From Vibrio splendidus (GTDB lineage: Bacteria; Pseudomonadota; Gammaproteobacteria; Enterobacterales; Vibrionaceae), in the NCBI RefSeq assembly GCF_001557875.1, contig NZ_LNRF01000005.1:62001-126000 (forward strand): 64,000 bases of DNA, written 5' to 3'. The notes under the pieces were generated by a model. The model was not told the DNA's origin, searched no databases, and was given only the letters and a program-made list of their open reading frames with translations. This document shows positions 36,841-45,957 of this stretch, piece after piece. Made by a program: the position numbers and the translations under genes. Positions within the stretch are counted from its first letter, which is position 1; each line of letters opens with the position of its first letter.

Positions 36841-37447
36841 TACTCCGTCACACACTTATGATCTTGCACACTCGCATGATCATCACCACGAAGCCGCGGG
36901 TAACAAGTTGTTTGGCTTCTGGGTTTACTTGATGAGTGACTGTGTCCTGTTTGCCACGCTTTTCGCGACCTATGCCGTGCTTGAGAGTGGATCTATCGCA
37001 GGGCCGACAGGCAAAGATATCTTTGAACTGCCGTTCGTATTTGTCGAAACCATGATGCTGCTGTTCAGTAGTATCACCTTTGGTTTTGGCATGATTGCAA
37101 TGAAGCGCAAAGACGTGACCGGACTGAAGCGATGGATCAAAGTGACTTTCGTATTGGGCTTGGCCTTTATCTGTATGGAAGTGTATGAATTCCATCACCT
37201 GCTTGCAGAAGGCTATGGTCCTCAAGAGAGTGCGTTCCTTTCTGCGTTTTTTACCTTGGTTGGTACACACGGTTTGCACGTAACGTTCGGTCTGATCTGG
37301 ATGGCGGTGGCGTATCACCAGCTTTCAACCAAAGGATTGAACGACAACATGTCGATGCGCTTCCAGTGCTTAAGCCTGTTTTGGCACTTCCTTGATATTG
37401 TTTGGATTTGTGTATTTACCATCGTGTACTTAATGGGGGTGATGTAA
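36830..37447 (+). CDS. cyoC: Cytochrome bo3 quinol oxidase subunit III
   Basis: A 205-residue five-helix subunit III. The N-terminus is His-rich ([11 protein letters not shown]), followed by [23 protein letters not shown], which is diagnostic for CyoC. The start at 36830 has GGAG upstream and overlaps the cyoB end; an earlier in-frame start lies inside cyoB and is not needed. The stop overlaps the cyoD start in TAATG, indicating translational coupling. Confidence 0.95.
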   Translation: MQANTPSHTYDLAHSHDHHHEAAGNKLFGFWVYLMSDCVLFATLFATYAVLESGSIAGPTGKDIFELPFVFVETMMLLFSSITFGFGMIAMKRKDVTGLKRWIKVTFVLGLAFICMEVYEFHHLLAEGYGPQESAFLSAFFTLVGTHGLHVTFGLIWMAVAYHQLSTKGLNDNMSMRFQCLSLFWHFLDIVWICVFTIVYLMGVM

Positions 37448-37758
37448 TGGAACAGCATCTAGACAGCGGTGCAACGGATTATGTGAAAGGCTTTATTGCG
37501 TCACTGATTCTCACCATTATTCCGTTCTACATCGTGTGGGCGCATGCGCTACCAAGCGCAGAAACTTACGTGATCTTGTTCGGCTGTGCGCTGGTGCAAA
37601 TCTTTGTGCACTTTAAGTACTTCTTGCACATGGAAGCGAAATCTACCGATGGGCGTTGGAACTTGGTGTCACTGATGTTTACCGCCATTGTTGTATTGAT
37701 TCTTATCGCTGGCTCGGTATGGATCATCTACAACATGAACGTCAACATGAAGTTGTAG
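37447..37758 (+). CDS. cyoD: Cytochrome bo3 quinol oxidase subunit IV
   Basis: A 103-residue three-helix subunit that helps assemble the CuB site. YVKGFIASLILTIIPFYIVW and the region VQIFVHFKYFLHM are typical of CyoD. The ATG overlaps the cyoC stop codon by one base. The cyoE start is 8 bp downstream. Confidence 0.94.
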   Translation: MEQHLDSGATDYVKGFIASLILTIIPFYIVWAHALPSAETYVILFGCALVQIFVHFKYFLHMEAKSTDGRWNLVSLMFTAIVVLILIAGSVWIIYNMNVNMKL

Positions 37759-37766
37759 GCTAGGGT

Positions 37767-38639
37767 ATGCTGAAAAGATATCTGTCTATCACCAAACCGG
37801 GCATCATTTTCGGCAACCTGATTTCTGTTGCGGCGGGGTTCTTCCTTGCCGCAAAAACAGAACCAGCCAATGCGATGTTGTTACTGACAACATTAGCGGG
37901 TGTGGGACTTGTGATTGCATCAGGTTGTGTGGTGAATAACATCTTTGATCGAGACATCGACCAAAAGATGAAGCGCACACAAAATCGAGAATTGGTTCAG
38001 GGCAACATCAATACAGACGTCGCGTTCGTTTATGCCTTGGTTTTACTGCTCTCAGGCACAGCACTGCTGTTTCAGTTCGCTAATCCGATCTCTGCGGTCA
38101 TGGTGTTGCTTGGCTATGTGTTTTACGTCTTTTTCTACACCATGTGGTACAAGCGTACATCGGTTTACGGCACTTTAGTCGGCAGTATTTCGGGAGCGGT
38201 TCCGCCGTTAGTGGGCTACTTGGCGGTGACGAATTACATCAGCCTTGAAGCGGTTTTATTGTTTGTGATGTTCTGCTTATGGCAAATGCCACATTCGTAC
38301 GCGATCGCGATGTTTCGCCTTCAAGATTACCGAGATGCAGGCATTCCAGTGTTACCGGTGAAAGAGGGCGTCGACAAAGCACATCAACACATGAAAGCGT
38401 ATGTCGTGGCGTTTGGCGCAGTCTCATTGGCGCTTTTCCTACTCGGAGAGGCGGGTTATGAGTACCTAGCGGTATCGGCAGCAGTTTGCTTTATGTGGAC
38501 CAAGGTGACCTTCCGCAAAGTCGATTGCCTTAACTACATCCAGTGGTCAAAGACGGTCTTCAAGGTCTCTCTGCTGGTGGTGATGAGTATCAGTGGCGTG
38601 CTGGGACTGGAGTTGATTCCACTGCCTATGTTTTTTTGA
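37767..38639 (+). CDS. cyoE: Heme O synthase (protoheme IX farnesyltransferase)
   Basis: A 290-residue polyprenyltransferase of the UbiA fold that farnesylates heme b to heme O for the oxidase. The Asp-rich prenyl-diphosphate motif NNIFDRDIDQKMKRTQNR and the second region YRDAGIPVLPV are present, with about seven to nine membrane helices. It is last in the cyo operon and is followed by a 14-bp stem-loop. Confidence 0.95.
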   Translation: MLKRYLSITKPGIIFGNLISVAAGFFLAAKTEPANAMLLLTTLAGVGLVIASGCVVNNIFDRDIDQKMKRTQNRELVQGNINTDVAFVYALVLLLSGTALLFQFANPISAVMVLLGYVFYVFFYTMWYKRTSVYGTLVGSISGAVPPLVGYLAVTNYISLEAVLLFVMFCLWQMPHSYAIAMFRLQDYRDAGIPVLPVKEGVDKAHQHMKAYVVAFGAVSLALFLLGEAGYEYLAVSAAVCFMWTKVTFRKVDCLNYIQWSKTVFKVSLLVVMSISGVLGLELIPLPMFF

Positions 38640-38648
38640 TTTAAGTTT

Positions 38649-38697
38649 GTCGTCAAACCCTCATGTTCTGAAGTCCGAGGGTTTGACGACCTTTTAT
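38649..38697 (+). terminator. Terminator of the cyo operon
   Basis: A perfect 14-bp stem GTCGTCAAACCCTC / GAGGGTTTGACGAC at 38649-38690, followed by CTTTTATCTG. Confidence 0.8.
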
Positions 38698-38726
38698 CTG
38701 TTCCGCTTTATCTGTTCTGCTTTAAG
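38693..38726. repeat. Short tandem repeat, period 14
   Basis: TTTATCTGTTCCGC (38693-38706), TTTATCTGTTCTGC (38707-38720) and a partial TTTAAG. It lies directly after the cyo terminator stem. Confidence 0.55.
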
Positions 38727-38729
38727 CTA

Positions 38730-39218
38730 TTACCCTTCAAAAATATCACCAAGCCAATCTTCAAGTTGCTCTCGTTTATCTTGTGGGCCGTTGATTATCA
38801 CTAGGCCGTTTAGTGTCGCGTGATCCCAAGAGATGGTGCCAGTTGCTAGCGCATCGAACACATCGAGTTCCGTAATCAGTAATAGATCTTCCTCGGTAGG
38901 CAAAGTATCTCTGCCTGACACATCGACACCCTTCTCAAATTTCACTTGGCTGTAATGACCTTTAATCGCTTCGAATAGGTTGAACTCAATTTTGCTTGGG
39001 TGGGACTTGGTAAGCGCAGCTTTGATGGCAAAGAGTCGAAAGTGATCGGGTTTATTGAGGTTGTTGAATTCATCGTCTTGTCTGGCTGTGATGACATTGC
39101 CAAATACCTCTAGTGAACCGGGCTCTGTCACTAAACTAAATCCGGTTTCTTGGTGTAAGCCGCAAGCTAATACCAGAGAAGAACTGAGTGAAAGCAATAG
39201 AACAAAACGTTTTAGCAT
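38730..39218 (-). CDS. Exported protein of unknown function
   Basis: A 162-residue protein with a signal peptide ending in LVLACG. The cysteine could be a lipidation site, though the box is not ideal. The mature part is mixed alpha/beta with no membrane helix; LLLITELDVFDALATGTISWDHATLNGLVIINGP is notable. The start has AAGGTTCACAC upstream. It converges with cyoE and stands alone. No family is recognised. Confidence 0.75.
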   Translation of the reverse strand: MLKRFVLLLSLSSSLVLACGLHQETGFSLVTEPGSLEVFGNVITARQDDEFNNLNKPDHFRLFAIKAALTKSHPSKIEFNLFEAIKGHYSQVKFEKGVDVSGRDTLPTEEDLLLITELDVFDALATGTISWDHATLNGLVIINGPQDKREQLEDWLGDIFEG

Positions 39219-39316
39219 GTGTGAACCTTAAACGAAGTAGGGCAGTTTCCTTACTCTAACAATAGACCTAGAGCGTTGAGTGAAGGTTGCGAACTGTACC
39301 AACAAATAAACGATAA

Positions 39317-39336
39317 AGGGACCACAATGGGTCCCT
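39317..39336 (-). terminator. Terminator after the alkyl sulfatase gene (minus strand)
   Basis: AGGGACC / GGTCCCT stem, with TTTATCGTTT following on the minus strand. Confidence 0.6.
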
Positions 39337-39385
39337 AAGTTATCGACTCGCTATCCTTAGCTGCCTTTGATTAGTGTATATCCAA

Positions 39386-41362
39386 TTAACGAACGATGAG
39401 CATGATCTCTTCTGGAGTCATTGGCTTATCGAAGTAGCTCATGAATTGACCGAAGCCTTTGATGTCGCCATTCGAGAACTTGAATGTACCAGACTGTAGG
39501 TTAGTACCAATCACTTGTTGAGCGTTTGGACCCGCAATCAAAATTTGGTTCAGTACTGCACGAGTGGTGTCGATTTGAACGTCTGCACCTTTCACTGCTT
39601 CTTCGTGTAACTGAGCGATACCGTTACGAATTTCGATAGTGAATACTTCGTTCGTATCAGAGAAGTTGTACGTTAGCATCATGTTCACGTCTAACGAGTT
39701 TTCTGCGATAAGCGTTGAAGTCATCATGTCGAAGATCTGATTGCTTGGTAGCGCAGTAAGAACGTCCACAGAAGCAAAGCTGATCATGTTAGAGAAGTCA
39801 CGCTTGTTCTCTAGTTCAGCAGCCGCGTTAAGCGCCCAGTTACGCCAGTTGATGTTCACTTGGTCTGCAGCCCATGCTTTGTAAGCTTGTGCTTTCATCT
39901 CGCGAGCTTCCATGTCTTGCTTGTTTACCGTGATTGGGTAAGAAAGAATTTCTGCTGCAAATGTGTAGTTTTCTGCCTTAATTGCTGCTTGTGCAGTCGT
40001 AAGGATATTGTCTCGACCGCCCATGATCTCTACGAATGCTTTAGCGCGTTGCTCGTAAGCCATAGGCTCTAACTGCCATGGATCCGCTTCGAAGAAACCG
40101 TTGTAACCTACGTAAATCTGACGCACGGCGTGTGCAACAGTACCGTAGTGCTCACCTAACCAAGGGTGCTCTGCAAGGTGCTTAGGAAGTTTCACTACTT
40201 CAACTAGCTCGTCTGGCGTCATACCTTTGTTCATGTAACGGATAGTTTGGTCATGGGTGTATTGAATCGCATCACGATAAGCCGTTAATACGTCAGATAC
40301 CGCTTCTTTACCTTCAACAGGTCGACCGTGAGAGTTAATCATGATCTCAGTGTCGAACTTACGCATTACGTCTATGCCCTTGAACCACATTGATGGATCA
40401 CGGAATTTAGTTCCACGGATTGTGTGAAGGTTGGGGAAGTTCTCACCTTGAAGTACTTCAGCTGCGTGCAGGATTTTTTGCTCTGGGAAGTAAACCACTA
40501 GCTCATCTTTGGTTTCAGAAGGCACGTTCTCGATGTGCATTTTCACGCCAGCAATTTCGATTTCGATGTGGCTTTGGCTTGGTACAAGCAGGTTTGGTTC
40601 AATGAACGAGATAGCACCTTGCATGAAGCGTGGACCAAGGCCGTCGTTTACTGTTCCGTGCTCGCCTTCTTCTACGTGCTTAGCGCCGGTGTAAGAAGTA
40701 CGGTGACCAAATAGAGTACCTAGGTTTGAAGACCAGTTAGCCACTGCCGCGGTTAGGCCTTCTTCTGCGATGATTTTCACTTCACCTGATGCCACTTCTT
40801 CATCCGTTACCCATGCACGCACACCTGAGATGTGGTCGATGTGGTTATGAGAGTAGATGATTGCTTTAACTGGCTTGTCTGTGATTTGACGAAACTGCTC
40901 TTTAACCGATTGAGCCATTTCTACCGACTCACCTGGATCAACAATGATGATACCGTCAGTGCCTTCAATCATTACTGGTGTATCGAGACCAAAACCGTAA
41001 CCAAGGTAAATGTTGTCATCTACTTTGATGATTGCTTGGTCCATTTTTCGGCCATGCTTAGTTAGAGTTGGATGAACGTGGTCAGATTCTTCTGTGTAAG
41101 CCAGAGAGTGGCCAGTTTTAGAAACAACTTGGATACGCTCGCCAGTGCCCCAGAACATGTTTGATTTGTGTTCGAATAGAACCTCGCTTTTGTAGCGAGC
41201 ATCAAGGTCAATGTTTTGGTATTGCGCAGCATTTGCTGTCTGAAGTTCTTGGCCTACTTTCGATGTCGCTTCTACAATCGGTGTTGCAGATGCAAAGCCA
41301 GAAGTAAGTAGAGCGCTCGCGATAGCGACAGGAAGCGCCATTTTTTTGAATGTATTAGTCAT
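39386..41362 (-). CDS. Alkyl/aryl-sulfatase, SdsA1/BDS1-type metallo-beta-lactamase-fold hydrolase
   Basis: A 658-residue exported enzyme that should release sulfate from primary or secondary alkyl sulfates such as SDS, yielding usable carbon or sulfur. After a signal peptide (to about ASA, residue 26) comes a metallo-beta-lactamase domain with YSHNHIDHISG (His172, His174, Asp176, His177 binding two zinc ions), then an alkyl-sulfatase dimerisation domain and a C-terminal SCP2-like lipid-binding domain. The length matches SdsA1 (about 658). AAGGTCACTACC precedes the ATG. Confidence 0.9.
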   Translation of the reverse strand: MTNTFKKMALPVAIASALLTSGFASATPIVEATSKVGQELQTANAAQYQNIDLDARYKSEVLFEHKSNMFWGTGERIQVVSKTGHSLAYTEESDHVHPTLTKHGRKMDQAIIKVDDNIYLGYGFGLDTPVMIEGTDGIIIVDPGESVEMAQSVKEQFRQITDKPVKAIIYSHNHIDHISGVRAWVTDEEVASGEVKIIAEEGLTAAVANWSSNLGTLFGHRTSYTGAKHVEEGEHGTVNDGLGPRFMQGAISFIEPNLLVPSQSHIEIEIAGVKMHIENVPSETKDELVVYFPEQKILHAAEVLQGENFPNLHTIRGTKFRDPSMWFKGIDVMRKFDTEIMINSHGRPVEGKEAVSDVLTAYRDAIQYTHDQTIRYMNKGMTPDELVEVVKLPKHLAEHPWLGEHYGTVAHAVRQIYVGYNGFFEADPWQLEPMAYEQRAKAFVEIMGGRDNILTTAQAAIKAENYTFAAEILSYPITVNKQDMEAREMKAQAYKAWAADQVNINWRNWALNAAAELENKRDFSNMISFASVDVLTALPSNQIFDMMTSTLIAENSLDVNMMLTYNFSDTNEVFTIEIRNGIAQLHEEAVKGADVQIDTTRAVLNQILIAGPNAQQVIGTNLQSGTFKFSNGDIKGFGQFMSYFDKPMTPEEIMLIVR

Positions 41363-41551
41363 GGTAGTGACCTTATATTTGGATACAGGAATTGGATTTC
41401 TTGAGCCAAATGATAGAGGTGGAAGAGGTCGTTATCTACGCGCTAATAGGATTTCAATCTATCGCTTTTTCGATGTTTTACTTATCTAATGATTATATTG
41501 CCGATTTATCTTGATCTAAATCAATTAGTAGATGAGCTTGCAACAGATATA

Positions 41552-41576
41552 AAAATGCCCCGAAATTCGGGGCATT
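41552..41576 (-). terminator. Bidirectional-looking terminator downstream of the HlyD operon
   Basis: AAATGCCCCGAA / TTCGGGGCATTT stem, followed by T residues on the minus strand. It lies 152 bp beyond the HlyD-type gene and upstream of the sulfatase gene. Apart from this and the stem-loop at 41605, nothing else is seen in the 365-bp gap. Confidence 0.8.
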
Positions 41577-41604
41577 TGTTTTGAAATTAGCAGTAGGTTC
41601 ATGA

Positions 41605-41634
41605 GTGACTGTTATACGAGTGAATAACAGTCAC
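41605..41634. repeat. Perfect 11-bp inverted repeat
   Basis: GTGACTGTTAT / ATAACAGTCAC with an 8-nt loop. It lies in the 3' region of the HlyD operon, before the terminator. It could be an RNA stem-loop or a protein-binding site; it has no T-run. Confidence 0.5.
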
Positions 41635-41727
41635 ATCATTGAATACTTATTCGTTTATCAAGAGCTAATCGTTTACTAAGCGCTTAAGTTCTTACCAAGA
41701 TCTTTAGTACTAATAGGCGGCTAGGTA

Positions 41728-42717
41728 TTACCAAGCACCTAAGTATGACTTGTAAGATTGTAGACGAACCGTTGCTGCCCCGATTACATCGATGAAGCCC
41801 CAGAACGGATGTGGCTTCTCAGCCGAGATCCAAGCCGCGCCAGTTGAACCAATAGGGATGTTGTAACCTTCTGGTTCGATGATCTCAAGTACGATAGTAC
41901 GACCTAAACCATTGCCGTTTCTTACTACGTGTTGACCGACACTTTGTGGCCCCTGAAGTGGAGAAATACTCGACTCACCGGTACCGGCATTAAAGCTGTG
42001 TACTTTTGCTCGGAACACGTGACCTGGGTATGCATCAACGAAGAATTCAGCGAAATCTCCTACTTGAACATAGCCGTAAGTTTGGTCTGAAATACGCATC
42101 TCAAGAAACTTTTTGCTGGTGTTGTAGAGGTGCATGTTACCCATTACAGAACCTTCAGCAATGTTCACTATCGAGACTTGACCATCAAATTCAGCCCTAA
42201 TGGTTTTCTTCTCTTGCGCCCAATTTACTTTTTGTAGATCGGCTTTTAACGACACAAGTTCAGCGTGCAGTACTCGAAGATCGGAGTCGTACTTTTCTAC
42301 GTCACGCATATTGAAGATTTCAGGTGACGTTTCAGCACGCTCTAAGTCGCGATCCATTTGCTTGATCTCTTCTTCTTTCTGAACAATTGAAGATTCGATC
42401 TTTGCTTTGTCTGCGGCAGAGTCAATGTCGACGAGTGTGTAAATTACGTCGCCTTCTTTAACCATTTGGTTGTGTTCAACAAGCACTTGGTCGATCTGCT
42501 GACCAAAGATAGGTGACATCACCGCGTGTGGTGCTTTGACTGTGGTTGAGTTGGTTAAATCAACGGGTGCCCACAAGCGAGAGATAACTGCTAATACTGC
42601 AAGAATCGTTACACCGCCAATGGCAGCCCAGGTGTAGTTCTTGAAGTTCTTCTTAAGTGCGCCTGTCGCAAACAGTGACCATACAATTAGGATGTATGGA
42701 ATCATCATCTCTTTCAT
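41728..42717 (-). CDS. HlyD/EmrA-type membrane fusion protein
   Basis: A 329-residue protein with an N-terminal membrane helix, a biotinyl-lipoyl half domain (SPIFGQQIDQVLVEHNQMVKEGDVIYTL split around a long helical hairpin, about 95-150) and a beta-barrel (IRAEFDGQVSIVNIAEGSVMG). It resembles the YibH/YiaV/AaeA class of fusion proteins. No ABC or MFS pump is adjacent. Its ATG overlaps the stop of the upstream gene in TAATG, so the two are coupled and probably act together in export or envelope maintenance. Confidence 0.88.
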   Translation of the reverse strand: MKEMMIPYILIVWSLFATGALKKNFKNYTWAAIGGVTILAVLAVISRLWAPVDLTNSTTVKAPHAVMSPIFGQQIDQVLVEHNQMVKEGDVIYTLVDIDSAADKAKIESSIVQKEEEIKQMDRDLERAETSPEIFNMRDVEKYDSDLRVLHAELVSLKADLQKVNWAQEKKTIRAEFDGQVSIVNIAEGSVMGNMHLYNTSKKFLEMRISDQTYGYVQVGDFAEFFVDAYPGHVFRAKVHSFNAGTGESSISPLQGPQSVGQHVVRNGNGLGRTIVLEIIEPEGYNIPIGSTGAAWISAEKPHPFWGFIDVIGAATVRLQSYKSYLGAW

Positions 42718-43343
42718 TATGCGACCTCTTTTTCTGTAGCGGATGGTTTTGTTGGAGTCTTTTCTTTTGAAGGCTGAGCTTCTGGAGACTGTTCTACTGG
42801 AGATTGTTTGGTTTGAGACGGCTCTGTTACCGGTTGTTCAGGTGATACGTGGACTACGGCGGCCTCTGTACTGTTCGCGTCTCGTTTAGGCTGTACACCA
42901 CGGCGAATTACATCACTCAGTGATTGGCCAATATGTTTCCAGTTCGCCAATGCGATAACCAAGGCGATAACCCAGAATGTTTTGCTGATGAAGAGTCCGC
43001 AAAGTGACAGTGCAAACACGATTTGAACGTGAGCGCTTTTGTGTTCTTTTGCTTTATGCACACCCAGTTCATGCAACTGCCACATGCCGTAAACACCGGC
43101 TAATACCACAGCGATGGTCACTGAGAACAAGTAGCCAGAGAAGGACTCCATCTGGAAGAAGTTCATCATCATTTCATTGGGATGATTGTTGAATTGAGAC
43201 ATGTCGATGTCTTTGGAATGGATTGTGCCTAACGGTGCAAGAGCCCATGCACCAGCAAACATCACCGCCATAAACAGGCAGAATTTAATCAAGACCATCA
43301 CAACGGCCCAGATTTTCTGGAAAACGATTTTAATAAAGTTCAT
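42717..43343 (-). CDS. Membrane protein with Pro/Glu-rich tail, partner of the HlyD-type protein
   Basis: A 208-residue protein not assigned to a family. Membrane helices lie at about residues 10-35, 70-87 and 105-133. The last 55 residues are a low-complexity Pro/Glu/Ser/Thr/Lys tail (SPEQPVTEP, PEAQPSKEKTPTKPS). In E. coli, YiaW (DUF3302) and YiaV are similarly paired, so this may play the same role, but similarity to YiaW was not established. GTAGGTTGAGAT precedes the ATG. It is first in the two-gene unit. Confidence 0.75.
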   Translation of the reverse strand: MNFIKIVFQKIWAVVMVLIKFCLFMAVMFAGAWALAPLGTIHSKDIDMSQFNNHPNEMMMNFFQMESFSGYLFSVTIAVVLAGVYGMWQLHELGVHKAKEHKSAHVQIVFALSLCGLFISKTFWVIALVIALANWKHIGQSLSDVIRRGVQPKRDANSTEAAVVHVSPEQPVTEPSQTKQSPVEQSPEAQPSKEKTPTKPSATEKEVA

Positions 43344-43774
43344 ATCTCAACCTACATCAATAAGAAGAGAGAATTTGCAGCCTAGAAGTCTAACTTTTAA
43401 CGACATCTTAAAAAGTAGATGTCTATTATGTGGGTAGATTGGTGCGCATAATAAACAAAAGTAATAGATGGTATTTAAAGTGATACTACTCAGTCCAGAC
43501 AACCGATTCTCGGTATCAAGAAGCGAATATGCTTCCCTACAAACCAATTCTTATTGTTAGCCTGAAACGCAGGTTGAATGACTATGAGCTATCGAACGAA
43601 ATATTTGACGCGTTCTTTTAGCTATTGTCTTCTTTACGTGTAATTCCTCGTCTGTCGAGGGGGCTTCCATGGCAATTGACAAAGTGTCGTAAAACATTTG
43701 TCAGCATTCTGTTTGGGCTAAGAATTGATTTGTTGGCAGGATAATAGGAAGAGTTTTGAGCAGTATCTACCCAG

Positions 43775-43806
43775 AATTACGATTTGATAATATCGTAATT
43801 ACGATA
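43775..43806. promoter_or_regulatory. Palindromic operator cluster with motif ATCGT-N4-ACGAT
   Basis: A perfect 16-bp palindrome at 43791-43806 contains ATCGT-AATT-ACGAT (43792-43805). A further half-site AATTACGAT lies at 43775-43783. The same motif recurs at 44323-44336. Both lie in the 1,030-bp divergent gap between the HlyD operon and a LysR gene. No gene is supported in that gap. Confidence 0.55.
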
Positions 43807-44322
43807 GGTTGGTCCCGCTTTAAATCGGTAGGTCGAATTATTTGCTAGCGCTCAAATTCGGCTTTAAAACATCGCTAGTTAAATTGGTTTGGATCAATGA
43901 AATGACTAATAAAAGCATCAATAAGTAATTCATCGAAATTAATATTTTTACACGGTTTTTACAATAGAAAGAGTGATGAATATGAATAATGAATTATAGA
44001 TGACTGATATAAGTTTTGCCCGTCGGAAAAATATTCACTAAAGGTTAGGAAATTATACCGATGATGTGGCAAGTATATGGGTTTGGTTTTTAGATAAGCT
44101 CCCTTCGTCGAGGATTCAATTTGAAATATTGTAGCGCTAGTTACTCAAATGTATATCTCAATGGCACTCAACACAGTGTCATGACAAACGAGACAATTGT
44201 GCATTTTTTCGTTGTTATTGGAGAATCACTCATCGATGAGGCCCTTCTTTAAAAGTGATCGGTATGAAGGGGTGCTACTGTCTCAATTTGCGACGTCAAA
44301 CGAGGGATTGTTATTTTATTTA

Positions 44323-44336
44323 ATCGTTTTTACGAT
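44323..44336. promoter_or_regulatory. Second ATCGT-N4-ACGAT motif, before the LysR gene
   Basis: ATCGT-TTTT-ACGAT, 37 bp before the LysR start. It matches the motif in the palindrome at 43792-43805. The position fits autoregulation. Confidence 0.5.
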
Positions 44337-44373
44337 AGCATAGTGCTCATGGTCGCCTAGTGAGTAATGATAT

Positions 44374-45309
44374 ATGAGCAATGACATTCCCAACTTCAAC
44401 CTACTTGCCGTGTTTTCTGCGGTGATGGAGCAGGGCAGTTTGAGTAAGGCTGCGGATCAACTCAGTACTAATCAATCGACCATCAGTACCGCATTAGCGC
44501 GTTTAAAAAAAGAGATCGGCCAAGAGCTTTTTGTTCGTAAAGGACGTGGCGTTGTACCTACATCGTATGCCCAAAGCTTGTATGAACAAATTAAAGCGCC
44601 GATCAATGAACTTAACGGTGTCTTTCAATCGATGGCTAGCTTTGATGAGCAAAGCTCTGAACGTAAGTTTGTTATCTCTTGTCCCGAGCATCTTCAGTGG
44701 GTACTGCTCGATAGCTTTGCGGCGCTTCCTAATCAAAATTTGTCGCTAGAAGTGTTTGATCAACCTGACAGCGATGATCGCATCTATGAAGATCTTTTAA
44801 CTCAAGAGTTCGATGCCATGATTGAGATTGTCGTTCCTGAGCATCCAAGTATTGCGAGTGAAACCTTGTATCAGGGAGACTTTGCCATTGTGTGTCGTTC
44901 GGGGCATCCTCGTATTCAAGGAGAGATCAGTGAAGCACAGTTTATGAGTGAAAAGCATGCTGTATTAGACCGAACTCGCCGTAAAGTACGCAGCTTGAGT
45001 CATTATACTTCTTTGGATTTAACTAAACGTAAAATCGCATTTCACGGACGATCGTTGTTTAGCAATATCTTGCTCTGTAGTCAGTCGGATTATATTACGG
45101 TGGTTCCACTCTCTATGGCTCTACAGTTCCAAGAGAGGCTCGGCTTACAACTCTTTAAGCCTCCGTTTGATTATGAGCAAATGTCTCACTACCTGATTTG
45201 GTTGAAGAAGCAGAATAGCGACCCCGCTCATAAATGGTTTCGAGAGCAAGTGATTAATACGTCTGATGCGATGTCTAAAACGCTTAAAGATAGGCGTTTG
45301 CGGTTTTAA
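44374..45309 (+). CDS. LysR family transcriptional regulator
   Basis: A 311-residue LysR-type regulator. The helix-turn-helix is GSLSKAADQLSTNQSTISTALARLKKEIGQ, followed by a type 2 periplasmic-binding-like effector domain. The ribosome site is weak. It is divergent from the HlyD-type pair. The repeated ATCGT-N4-ACGAT motif in the gap makes that pair its likely target. It is separated from downstream gloA by a terminator, so it is not co-transcribed with it. Confidence 0.9.
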   Translation: MSNDIPNFNLLAVFSAVMEQGSLSKAADQLSTNQSTISTALARLKKEIGQELFVRKGRGVVPTSYAQSLYEQIKAPINELNGVFQSMASFDEQSSERKFVISCPEHLQWVLLDSFAALPNQNLSLEVFDQPDSDDRIYEDLLTQEFDAMIEIVVPEHPSIASETLYQGDFAIVCRSGHPRIQGEISEAQFMSEKHAVLDRTRRKVRSLSHYTSLDLTKRKIAFHGRSLFSNILLCSQSDYITVVPLSMALQFQERLGLQLFKPPFDYEQMSHYLIWLKKQNSDPAHKWFREQVINTSDAMSKTLKDRRLRF

Positions 45310-45327
45310 TTGAGAGTCGAAATCTAA

Positions 45328-45355
45328 GGGGAGCATTGGCTTCCCTTTTTTGTGT
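45328..45355 (+). terminator. Rho-independent terminator after the LysR gene
   Basis: AAGGGGAGC / GCTTCCCTT stem (one G-T pair) followed by a T-run. Confidence 0.75.
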
Positions 45356-45383
45356 CGCTTAGTTGGTACTAGCCAATACTTTA

Positions 45384-45424
45384 ATAACAAAAAATTATTA
45401 AAATGAGAATTTTTAATAATTTCA
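45384..45424. promoter_or_regulatory. AT-rich palindromic element upstream of gloA-nemA
   Basis: A 12-bp inverted repeat AAATTATTAAAA / TTTTAATAATTT around a 7-nt spacer. The 41-bp block has the same left end (ATAACAAAAAATTAT), right end (AATTTCA) and length as 4468-4508 before the VOC gene; about 32 of 41 positions agree. Confidence 0.5.
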
Positions 45425-45565
45425 CTGATTTGTGTGTGTTCAGTAATATACCTAACAACAGAGAAATAGGTGGCCTCAAGGTTAACCTCAACGAACACTA
45501 CTTAGCTTCATACGACGAGTTAGCTTTATGCGACGAGGCTGAGATTAAAGTATCAAGGGCGAAAT

Positions 45566-45943
45566 ATGAAATTCCTACACACAATGATCCGAGTTACTGA
45601 TTTAGACAAGTCTATCGAGTTCTACACCAAGGTATTGGGAATGAAGGAACTTGAACGCCATGAAAACAAAGACTACCGCTACACATTGGTTTTTGTTGGC
45701 TACGAGCAAGGTGGCACGACTATCGAGCTAACGTACAACTGGGATACTAACGAGTACGAGATGGGCAGCGCGTTTGGTCATCTGGCATTGGGTGTAGAAG
45801 ATATTTACTCAGCATGCGACAAGATCAAATTGCTAGGTGGCAACGTCACTCGCGAAGCGGGTCCAGTGAAAGGCGGTTCAACCCATATTGCTTTTATTAC
45901 TGACCCAGACGGCTACCAAATCGAACTGATTCAACTAGGTTAA
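45566..45943 (+). CDS. gloA: Lactoylglutathione lyase (glyoxalase I)
   Basis: A 125-residue glyoxalase I that converts the methylglyoxal-glutathione hemithioacetal to S-lactoylglutathione. The four metal ligands of the Ni-type bacterial enzyme are present: His5, Glu54 (TTIEL), His72 (GHLAL) and Glu120 (QIELIQ). The length is slightly below the E. coli protein (135). AAGGGCGAAAT precedes the ATG. It is followed after 14 bp by nemA, forming an electrophile-detoxification operon. Confidence 0.95.
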   Translation: MKFLHTMIRVTDLDKSIEFYTKVLGMKELERHENKDYRYTLVFVGYEQGGTTIELTYNWDTNEYEMGSAFGHLALGVEDIYSACDKIKLLGGNVTREAGPVKGGSTHIAFITDPDGYQIELIQLG

Positions 45944-45957
45944 TCGAGGATATAACA

